Below, piece by piece: positions 24,893-33,961 of a DNA stretch of 33,961 nt. The translations under genes and the position numbers were made by a program. The notes beneath the pieces are model-generated. The model did not search any database, was not told where the DNA came from, and was given only the letters and a program-made list of their open reading frames with translations. Origin of the DNA: Acetobacter sp. (GTDB taxonomy: Bacteria > Pseudomonadota > Alphaproteobacteria > Acetobacterales > Acetobacteraceae); NCBI GenBank assembly GCA_012517935.1, contig JAAYUA010000020.1:1-33961 (forward strand). Direction: 5' to 3'. Numbering within the stretch: the stretch's first letter is position 1; each line of letters opens with the position of its first letter.

Positions 24893-26089
24893 TCAGATTC
24901 TGCGCACGATATAAGTTTTCCGCAAAGCCGATGTGATTTCTTCAGCATGCGAAGGATTGCGCGCTTCAATCATTACTTCAAGTTCCGCGGCCTGAACGGA
25001 AGGAGCGGCGAACAGCCTCTGATGTGAGACTTCCAGTATATTCCCGCCAGCATCACCAATGGTTTTGGAAATATCCGCAAGAATTCCCGGACGATCCGGA
25101 ATTTCCATTACAAGACGTAGCAGGCGTCCGTCACGGAGCATGGCGCGTAACAGGGTATTTGCGAGGATGCGTGTATCGATATTTGCCCCGGTAATGGGCA
25201 AGGCAACTTTCTTGCCGCGGAATCTCTCCGGGTGCATCATGATTGCTGCCAGAGCGGCAGCACCAGCGCCTTCGCTGATCTGTTTTGCACCCTCGGCCAG
25301 CAATGTGATGGCGTCTTCCACGGCACGTTCTGTGACGACAATGACGTCTGACACCATTTCCTGAATGACGGCGTGTGGCTGTCGGCCAATTTTCATCACA
25401 GCGATACCCTCGGCGATTGTGGAACCGCCGGAAGGGGTGATTTCTGCTCCCGGAAATGACGAAAGGGAATTGTGGCTTTCGATCTGCACGCCGATCAGTT
25501 CAAGATCTGGCCGCAAGGCCTTTGCTACGACCGCACATCCAGAAAGCAGACCACCACCGCCAATAGGCATGACCAGCGAATCCAGTTCTCCGGCATCTTC
25601 CAGAAGCTCGAGAGCGAATGTGCCCTGACCAGCCATGATGCCTGGATCATCATAGGGATGGATCAGAATACGTCCTTCACGCTGTTGCAGATCGTGTGCG
25701 AACAGGGAGGCTTCGGTAAAGTCATTGCCTTCAAGCACGACATGCGCGCCCCAGCTCTTGGTGCGCATCACCTTCGCTGAGGGCGTGAAGCGGGGCATGA
25801 CGATGACGGCGTCAATCCCGAGCAGGCTGGCATGGCGGGCCACACCTTGCGCATGATTCCCGGCGGACACGGCAATAACACCGCGTCGACGTTCATCTTC
25901 CGTCAGCAGGGCCAGCCGGTTGGCGGCTCCGCGTTCCTTGAAGGAGCCGACAGCCTGAAGGTTGTCGAGTTTGAGTATAATCTCTGCGCCGGTCGCCTTT
26001 GACAAAGCGTGAGAGGGGATCGTCGGGGTGCGGAGAACGCGCCCCTCTATCCGCCGCGCAGCGGCGGTCACGTCATCGAAGGTGATCAT
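24893..26089 (-). CDS. ilvA: Threonine ammonia-lyase (threonine dehydratase)
   Basis: A 398-residue fold-type II PLP enzyme that deaminates threonine to 2-oxobutanoate, the first step to isoleucine. The PLP lysine is in GSFKERGA (about residue 51); the phosphate-binding loop is PIGGGGLLSG (about 175). The C terminus carries one ACT domain (about 325-398, MEIPDRPGILADISKTI), as in the short IlvA/TdcB-like class rather than the two-ACT 514-residue E. coli IlvA, so allosteric control may differ. It starts 18 bp after greA on the same strand. Confidence 0.93.
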   Translation of the reverse strand: MITFDDVTAAARRIEGRVLRTPTIPSHALSKATGAEIILKLDNLQAVGSFKERGAANRLALLTEDERRRGVIAVSAGNHAQGVARHASLLGIDAVIVMPRFTPSAKVMRTKSWGAHVVLEGNDFTEASLFAHDLQQREGRILIHPYDDPGIMAGQGTFALELLEDAGELDSLVMPIGGGGLLSGCAVVAKALRPDLELIGVQIESHNSLSSFPGAEITPSGGSTIAEGIAVMKIGRQPHAVIQEMVSDVIVVTERAVEDAITLLAEGAKQISEGAGAAALAAIMMHPERFRGKKVALPITGANIDTRILANTLLRAMLRDGRLLRLVMEIPDRPGILADISKTIGDAGGNILEVSHQRLFAAPSVQAAELEVMIEARNPSHAEEITSALRKTYIVRRI

Positions 26090-26107
26090 TTTTTTTCTAT
26101 CTGGTTT

Positions 26108-26581
26108 TCAGGCGTAAACGACAGAGAGGATCTCGTAGGTCCGATCGCCACCGGGAGCAGGAACGGAAACCGTATCGCCCAGATGTTTGCCGATCAGGGA
26201 TTTCGCGAGAGGCGAAGAAATCGAAAGCAGCCCTTGCCGAATGTCGGCTTCGTGCATTCCGACGATCTGGTATGTCGATTCTTTTTCGGTGTCTTCATCC
26301 AGAAGTGTGACGCGGGCGCCGAATTTGACCTGATCTCCTGAAAGAGTTGAGGGATCGATCACTTCTGCTGTCGCGATGATTTCTTCCAGCTCCAGAACAC
26401 GGCCTTCGATAAAGGACTGGCGTTCACGAGCCGCATGATATTCAGCGTTTTCTGACAGGTCGCCATGAGCCCGGGCTTCAGCAATAGCGCGAATAACTGC
26501 CGGGCGCTCCTCGGATTTGAGACGACGCAGTTCCTCCTCAAGGCGCTGAAGGCCGGGAGCTGTCATCGGAATCTTCTGCAA
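26108..26581 (-). CDS. greA: Transcription elongation factor GreA
   Basis: A 157-residue GreA that rescues backtracked RNA polymerase by stimulating transcript cleavage. It has the N-terminal coiled coil with the acidic tip ([15 protein letters not shown], about 40-55) and the C-terminal FKBP-like domain ([16 protein letters not shown]). The start is TTG 26581: GAGGA precedes it by 8 nt and the resulting MQKIPMT is the family N terminus. Starting at ATG 26566 would delete five of these conserved residues. Confidence 0.95.
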   Translation of the reverse strand: MQKIPMTAPGLQRLEEELRRLKSEERPAVIRAIAEARAHGDLSENAEYHAARERQSFIEGRVLELEEIIATAEVIDPSTLSGDQVKFGARVTLLDEDTEKESTYQIVGMHEADIRQGLLSISSPLAKSLIGKHLGDTVSVPAPGGDRTYEILSVVYA

Positions 26582-26647
26582 AACGCGTATCCTCAGAATC
26601 GAAAAGGCCGGCGTTGACCGGCATCAGGAAATACAGAGTTTAAGTAA

Positions 26648-26672
26648 CTGGTCCGCTCGAAGAACGGACCAG
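26648..26672 (-). terminator. Hairpin after carB
   Basis: Eight-bp perfect arms CTGGTCCG (26648-26655) and CGGACCAG (26665-26672) with a 9-nt loop lie about 35 bp beyond the carB stop, in the carB-greA spacer. On the minus strand the stem is followed by TTACTTAAAC, a poor T-run. It probably ends the car transcript or separates it from greA. Confidence 0.55.
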
Positions 26673-26705
26673 GCTTATATCCGGTCGCGCAGAACGCGCC
26701 CGGTC

Positions 26706-29963
<3,258 letters not shown>

Positions 29964-29972
29964 GGCGCTCTC

Positions 29973-31199
29973 TCACTCTACGGTCTGAAGCTGAAGGGCT
30001 GGGAGGGGATTGATGCGGCGTGAATCGTTGTCACGCATGCGCAGCAGATAGGTTTCGAACAGGGGCACGGTAAAATCTGTTGTGCCGAAAGCAGGGCTCC
30101 AGATCATGCCCTTGCGGATCAATGCGGCTCTGATCGGGGCGACATTTTGCACGCGGACGCCAATTCTGTCGGCGATTTCGCCTGAACGATGGGGGCCGGA
30201 GCCCAGTTCAGCCATGGCGATGCAATAGGCACGTTCGCGTGGCGTCAGGCGTTCGTAGCGCATTCTGAAGAACCCGCTGTCGAGTGCCGTGATGGAAACT
30301 TCCGTGGCGACCCGGACATCGCCGGGCAGAATTTCCGGCCCGTGAGCAACGTTCCATGCGTGGTAGGCCCATTCCTGAATGAAGTAGGGGTAACCTCCGG
30401 TGACGGAGAATACTTCTTCGATGGCTGCCTCGGTGAACGTTACGCCCTCTTTTGCTGCCGGCGTGCGGAGGGCATCGGCGACATCATCGCGTTTCAACGG
30501 GCCAAGCTGCGGGAAATCAAAGAGCCGTTCGGCATAAGAACGGGATTGGCCGGTTTGTGCCACGATGTGAGGCAGGCCAGCACCGGCGAACATGACAGGC
30601 AGGTTTTCCCGTGCCGTTCGATGCAGTGCCATGATCAGAGCGCCCATATCGCGTTCCGAAAGAAACTGGATCTCATCAATACAGAACAGGATGCCCGTTC
30701 CGCGTGCGCGTGCAGCTTCGCCGACTGCGGCAAACAGATCGGAAAGGTCTGCATCCAGATTGCCACTATCGGCGATGCCGGTTTCCGCTTCGAAATCGAG
30801 TTCGATTCGGAAATCCTGATGTTGCAGGCGGATGGTATGAATGAAGCTTTTCAGCACGCGTAGGGCACGCTTCACGTGTGTGCTGAATCTGTCTGCCCTG
30901 TCGAGGGTCAGCATCATCCGGCGCAGGTGAGGGGCCAGAAGCTGTGGCAGTGATGTATATTCGTGGGCTTCGATGAAGCAGGTCTGAAAGCCTGCTTCCG
31001 TCGCCATTTCACGTATCCGCCCCAGGACAACGGTCTTCCCAACTCCCCGCAAGCCCGTCGCGATGAAGCTTCGTGCGCTGCGTCCTTCCAGAAGGCGGCG
31101 AAGCGCGATTTCCGCTGGAGCAAGAAGGTACTGACGTCCTGCAAGCTCCGGAGGTGGAGCGCCCGCTCCGGGGACATAAGGGTTGAGGATGGGGTCCAT
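29973..31199 (-). CDS. AAA/STAND-type ATPase with C-terminal winged helix, within the car operon
   Basis: A 408-residue P-loop ATPase. Walker A is GLRGVGKT (49-56), Walker B is ILFCIDE (170-176), and a sensor-like MFAGAG lies at about 203-208. The C-terminal part (about 315-395: LTPRERAYCIAMAELG, then SGEIADRIGVRVQNVAPIRAALIRKGMI) looks like a winged-helix DNA-binding domain, so the layout resembles archaeal-type ATPases or ORC1/Cdc6. There are no membrane segments. The gene lies 24 nt after carA and 9 nt before carB, so all three should be on one transcript. No clear ribosome site precedes the ATG, so its translation may depend on carA. The function is unknown; a regulatory or mobile-element-derived role is inference. 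Confidence 0.85.
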   Translation of the reverse strand: MDPILNPYVPGAGAPPPELAGRQYLLAPAEIALRRLLEGRSARSFIATGLRGVGKTVVLGRIREMATEAGFQTCFIEAHEYTSLPQLLAPHLRRMMLTLDRADRFSTHVKRALRVLKSFIHTIRLQHQDFRIELDFEAETGIADSGNLDADLSDLFAAVGEAARARGTGILFCIDEIQFLSERDMGALIMALHRTARENLPVMFAGAGLPHIVAQTGQSRSYAERLFDFPQLGPLKRDDVADALRTPAAKEGVTFTEAAIEEVFSVTGGYPYFIQEWAYHAWNVAHGPEILPGDVRVATEVSITALDSGFFRMRYERLTPRERAYCIAMAELGSGPHRSGEIADRIGVRVQNVAPIRAALIRKGMIWSPAFGTTDFTVPLFETYLLRMRDNDSRRINPLPALQLQTVE

Positions 31200-31209
31200 G
31201 GAGGGGTGT

Positions 31210-31222
31210 GTTCAGCCTGAAC
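31210..31222. other. 13-bp palindrome in the carA-ATPase gap
   Basis: GTTCAG-C-CTGAAC, a perfect 6+1+6 palindrome, occupies half of the 24-bp gap between the carA stop and the ATPase start. It could be a protein site or part of an RNA structure that hides the ATPase start, which lacks a Shine-Dalgarno. Confidence 0.3.
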
Positions 31223-31223
31223 T

Positions 31224-32618
31224 TTAGACTTTGCCGTTATGCTGATCGATCAGTTCGACGAAACGTCTGAAAAGATAGAAGCTATCGGACGGGCCTGGGC
31301 TGGCTTCCGGATGATACTGCACGGAGAAAGCTGGCAGTGTATCGGAGGCGATGCCTTCGTTGGAGCCATCGAACAGGCTTTTATGAGTGACACGGACACC
31401 TTCCGGCAGGGAGGATTCGTCGACTGCAAAGCCATGATTCTGGCTGGTGATTTCCACGCGTCCGGTGGAGAGGTCTTTTACGGGCTGGTTCGCGCCGCGA
31501 TGTCCCTGTTGCAGTTTGTAGGTTTTTGCGCCGAGGGCGAGTGCCAGAAGCTGGTGCCCGAGGCAGATACCGAAGACGGGCTTGCCTGCGTCGAGAACAC
31601 CACGAATGGCTGGGACGGCATATTCGGCTGTTGCAGCCGGATCACCCGGACCGTTGGAAAGGAAGACGCCTTCGGGCTGAAGGGCGAGAATTTCTTCGGC
31701 TGTTGCTGTTGCCGGGACAACGGTCACGTCACATCCGGCTGTGGTGAGGCAGCGAAGGATGTTGAGTTTCGCTCCGTAATCAATGGCAACGACCTTGCGA
31801 CTATGCTCGGGCAATGCCTGTGTCGTATCCGGCCATTCCCAAACGGTTTCTGCAAAAGTCCATGGAGCGGCGCAGGTGACTTCCTTTGCCAGATCCATGC
31901 CTTCGAGCCCCGGCCATGCGGAGGCCTGTTCCTTGAGGGCTTCAATGTCGAAACTGCCTGATTCCGGGTAATACAGGACAGCGGTCTGGGGGCCGCCATT
32001 CCTGATCCGCAGGGTCAGCGCCCGTGTATCGATCCCGCAGATACCCGGGACGTTTCTTTCAAGAAGCCATGTGTTGAGGCTTTCCTGGGCGCGCCAGTTG
32101 GCAGGTTCCGTAATGTCATGACGAATGACGAGGCCACGTGCGCTGACGCGCGGGGCTTCATTGTCAGTGCTGTTTGTGCCGACATTGCCGATATGCGGGA
32201 ATGTGAAGGTGATGATCTGACCGGCAAAGGATGGATCGGTCAGTGTTTCCTGATATCCGGTCATGCCTGTTGAGAAGCAGATTTCACCGATAGCGGCACC
32301 GTTTGTATGGGCTCCGAATCCACGTCCCCACAACACTGTGCCATCAGCAAGCACGAGTGCGGCTGTTGCCTTCTCAGGAGCGGATGAGGTTGGGGAACCT
32401 TGGGGCATCTGTGTATCCTGATGAGTGTGTGAAGGGGCGTCCGGCTGCAATTCATCCATCGACAGGCCCGTCGCGCGGGAGACTGCGGGCCAGTGTTTTG
32501 CGGGAATTGCGCGCGCCTGACGCCATTTGCGCACGGCTTCTGTGCCAACGCCCGTAACTTGGGCTGCGCCTTCGGGGCCGCCAAGGCGTTCGATGAGTGC
32601 TTCGATTGATATGGGCAT
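31224..32618 (-). CDS. carA: Carbamoyl-phosphate synthase small subunit with N-terminal helix-turn-helix
   Basis: A 464-residue protein. Residues from about 86 onward are a standard CarA: N-terminal domain (LVLADGTVLWGRG) and a class I glutamine amidotransferase with nucleophile Cys in FGICLGHQLLAL and the HPEASPGPSD motif near 440. Residues 1-60 form an added helix-turn-helix of the Cro/YdaS type (GGPEGAAQVTGVGTEAVRKWRQ, then IPAKHWPAVSRATGLSM), followed by a Pro/Ser/His linker. The full start (32618) has only a weak GAG, whereas the in-frame ATG at 32408 (residue 71) follows AGGA by 7 nt and would give a 394-residue, normal-length CarA. So two forms are possible. It is divergent from yqeY. 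Confidence 0.93.
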   Translation of the reverse strand: MPISIEALIERLGGPEGAAQVTGVGTEAVRKWRQARAIPAKHWPAVSRATGLSMDELQPDAPSHTHQDTQMPQGSPTSSAPEKATAALVLADGTVLWGRGFGAHTNGAAIGEICFSTGMTGYQETLTDPSFAGQIITFTFPHIGNVGTNSTDNEAPRVSARGLVIRHDITEPANWRAQESLNTWLLERNVPGICGIDTRALTLRIRNGGPQTAVLYYPESGSFDIEALKEQASAWPGLEGMDLAKEVTCAAPWTFAETVWEWPDTTQALPEHSRKVVAIDYGAKLNILRCLTTAGCDVTVVPATATAEEILALQPEGVFLSNGPGDPAATAEYAVPAIRGVLDAGKPVFGICLGHQLLALALGAKTYKLQQGHRGANQPVKDLSTGRVEITSQNHGFAVDESSLPEGVRVTHKSLFDGSNEGIASDTLPAFSVQYHPEASPGPSDSFYLFRRFVELIDQHNGKV

Positions 32619-32670
32619 CTACATCATCTCGCTGTGAAATCGTCTCTCTGCTAGCAGTCTTTGTGGGGAT

Positions 32671-32868
32671 TGGGAAGAAAATTCCCATGCTGAATTTTGC
32701 AAAATCGAAACGGAATTTTTTTCCAGGTTCGTTGTCCAGCAAATATCCCTGGCTAGCAGTTCTGAAAAAGAGTGGGCAGGATTTCAGCGGATCTGGCACT
32801 GGTCCGGATGAAGGTGTCGACGCTATATAGTCGGCGACTTTATAAAATCCGGCTTGGAAAATTTTTCC
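32671..32868. promoter_or_regulatory. Three GGAA-N5-TTCC palindromes in the carA/yqeY spacer
   Basis: The 277-bp divergent spacer holds three copies of GGAA-N5-TTCC: 32673-32685 (with longer arms TGGGAA/TTCCCA), 32712-32724 and 32856-32868. A TATAAA at 32841-32846 with TCGACG 18 bp upstream is a plausible yqeY promoter, which would place the third palindrome at the start of transcription. A direct repeat GCTAGCAGT occurs at 32650-32658 and 32752-32760. The pattern suggests a regulator site; the helix-turn-helix CarA is a candidate ligand (inference). Confidence 0.5.
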
Positions 32869-32895
32869 GGGTCCGGTTGCAGGAGGCTTCAGTCC

Positions 32896-33363
32896 ATGTC
32901 CGATACCACGCTACGCGCGCGTTTCTCAGCTGATCTTAAAACCGCGATGAAAGGCGGCGACAAGGAGCGTGTTGCGCTACTGCGCATGATTGGTGCGAAA
33001 CTCAAGGAAACCGACATTGCAGCGCGCCCGAAGGGCATTGAGCAGGTTGGTGAGGACGAAGTGGTGTCGATGCTGCGCGGTATGGCGAAGTCGCGTGCAG
33101 AATCCGCGACTATCTATCGTGAGGGTGGTCGTCCGGAGTTGGCGGAGAAAGAAGAGGCGGAAATTGCGATCATTCGCGACTATCTTCCGCCCGAGATGGA
33201 TGATGCTGCATTGAAGGCCGCGATTGAAGGATTGATTGCCGAAACCGGGGCATCCTCGATGAAGGATATGGGCAAGGTCATGGCAGCATTGAAGGAGAAA
33301 TTCGGCGCATCACTGGATCTTGGACGTGCGAACGGTCAGGTCAAGGCGCTGCTTTCCGCCTGA
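32896..33363 (+). CDS. GatB/YqeY domain-containing protein
   Basis: A 155-residue helical YqeY protein, related to the C-terminal tRNA-binding tail of GatB. Landmarks are LRARFSADLKTAMKGGDKERVALLRMI at the start, EVVSMLRGMAKSRAESATIYREGGR in the middle and the family end ASSMKDMGKVMAALKEKFGASLDLGRANGQVKALL. The role in translation is not settled. The start is ATG 32896 because AGGAGG lies at 32881-32886 with 9 nt spacing. The common follower dnaG is absent here. Confidence 0.93.
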   Translation: MSDTTLRARFSADLKTAMKGGDKERVALLRMIGAKLKETDIAARPKGIEQVGEDEVVSMLRGMAKSRAESATIYREGGRPELAEKEEAEIAIIRDYLPPEMDDAALKAAIEGLIAETGASSMKDMGKVMAALKEKFGASLDLGRANGQVKALLSA

Positions 33364-33382
33364 TTTTCTTACAAAACCTGAA

Positions 33383-33397
33383 TGTGAATTTTTCACA
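33383..33397. promoter_or_regulatory. CRP/FNR-like palindrome or hairpin after yqeY
   Basis: TGTGAATTTTTCACA is a perfect 6+3+6 palindrome, equal to TGTGA-N5-TCACA, one base shorter in spacing than a CRP site. A wider repeat TGTGTGA (33400-33406) and TCACACA (33425-33431) follows. It could be the yqeY terminator or a control site for the small gene at 33509. The spacer 33364-33508 shows nothing else but an AAAGGAGGG at 33471-33479. Confidence 0.35.
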
Positions 33398-33508
33398 GAT
33401 GTGTGATTGTTCGCCACAGAATGGTCACACACAGCAGGCTTAGGAACGGATAAGCAGTGGATGCTTTCCGAAAGGAGGGCGAATTGAAGTTTGTTCCGGA
33501 GCTTTCCG

Positions 33509-33718
33509 ATGACGCCTACCGAAAAAATTCGTTCCAACCCTTATTCGCCATGGTGCCAGCATCAATCGATGATTCAGGAGCGTAAGGCTCGTCGTCTGGC
33601 ATCCATTGCGGATCATAAATGCATGGAAGTGTTTTGTCGGCACGACGATTGTGACCGGAAGTTGTCGCGTTCAGGCGTTTTCTGGGGTCATGACGGCAGC
33701 GGGCCGGTTTCTCACTGA
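33509..33718 (+). CDS. Small Cys/His-rich protein of unknown function
   Basis: A 69-residue basic protein with a regular set of potential metal ligands: C16-x-H18, H36-x-C38, C43-x-H45 and C48. The pattern suggests a small zinc-binding domain, but I do not recognise a family. The ATG at 33509 has GGAG 7 nt upstream; an in-frame TTG at 33491 would add six residues. It lies alone between yqeY and fabD on the same strand. Coding is likely but not certain because the gene is short. Confidence 0.6.
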   Translation: MTPTEKIRSNPYSPWCQHQSMIQERKARRLASIADHKCMEVFCRHDDCDRKLSRSGVFWGHDGSGPVSH

Positions 33719-33902
33719 GAAATAGATTGGTCGACTGCATGTTTTCCACGCTGATGGATTGACTTGCGGGTTCTTAGGCTTTTCATCCTCCTTCCGATTT
33801 TGAAACTGGGCGCAGGGCCGGCTGGCCGGCGTGTCCAATGATGGGATGTCCTCTGGCGCCGCATGTTTGCAGTTCCGGAGACGTTTCGGGAAGGAGACCT
33901 TT

Positions 33903-33961
33903 ATGTCGGCCACGGCATTTATATTCCCCGGTCAGGGAAGTCAGTCTGTGGGGATGGGAGC
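33903..33961 (+). CDS. fabD: Malonyl-CoA-ACP transacylase, 5' end only
   Basis: Nineteen codons are present before the window ends. They read MSATAFIFPGQGSQSVGMG, matching the FabD N terminus (F-x-FPGQGSQ-x-VGM), which includes the oxyanion-hole Gln. FabD loads malonate onto acyl carrier protein for fatty acid synthesis. AAGGAGA lies about 6 nt before the ATG. The 184-bp upstream spacer shows no gene; it holds a GCCGGC-TG-GCCGGC element and a possible TTGACT -35. Confidence 0.9.
   Translation, partial: MSATAFIFPGQGSQSVGMG

Noticed and set aside
33484-33585. Short TTG-initiated frame (33 codons) after a strong AAAGGAGGG
   Set aside because: Too short, overlaps the better-supported gene at 33509 in another frame, and has no recognisable features.

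Overview
The window looks like a chromosomal core region of an alphaproteobacterium, most likely an acetic acid bacterium (Acetobacteraceae, Rhodospirillales). The pointers are the rpmH-rnpA-yidD-yidC-engB-argB order, the gpmI-envC-ctpA-rppH block, FlaF/FlbT-type flagellin control, the dapD/dapE succinylase branch of lysine synthesis and moderate GC content. I see no tRNA or rRNA gene, insertion sequence, integrase, CRISPR array or prophage. No gap without a gene exceeds about 300 bases. Genus is inference only.

Layout. 1-4359 (+): ribosomal protein L34, RNase P protein, YidD, YidC insertase, EngB GTPase and ArgB. 4341-6727 (-): a two-gene unit, a PAS/GGDEF-like protein with a degenerate active site but an intact c-di-GMP I-site, followed with an ATGA overlap by a DUF2336-like protein. 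6859-12246 (+): dapD, dapE, a membrane protein, an IscS-type cysteine desulfurase, a [2Fe-2S] ferredoxin and mnmA, so lysine/peptidoglycan precursor synthesis next to sulfur transfer. 12315-16045 (+): a beta-lactamase-fold hydrolase, an AcuI/YhdH reductase, grxC, a DUF1178 protein and a DUF2147 secreted protein. 16064-21273 (-): rppH, ctpA, envC, gpmI. 21484-22569 (+): msrB and upp. 22589-24743 (-): flaF, flagellin, flbT. 24893-26581 (-): ilvA and greA. 26706-32618 (-): carB, an AAA-type ATPase and carA. 32896-33961 (+): a YqeY protein, a small Cys/His-rich protein and the start of fabD.

The least ordinary part is the car locus. CarA carries an extra N-terminal helix-turn-helix domain of about 60-70 residues, with a well-formed internal start that would give a normal-length CarA. 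A STAND/ORC-like ATPase with a C-terminal winged helix sits tightly between carA and carB. The divergent carA/yqeY spacer holds three GGAA-N5-TTCC palindromes. Together these suggest a possible self-regulating carbamoyl-phosphate operon, comparable in logic to PutA; this is inference. The second candidate is the degenerate GGDEF plus DUF2336-like pair, which could be a c-di-GMP receptor module.
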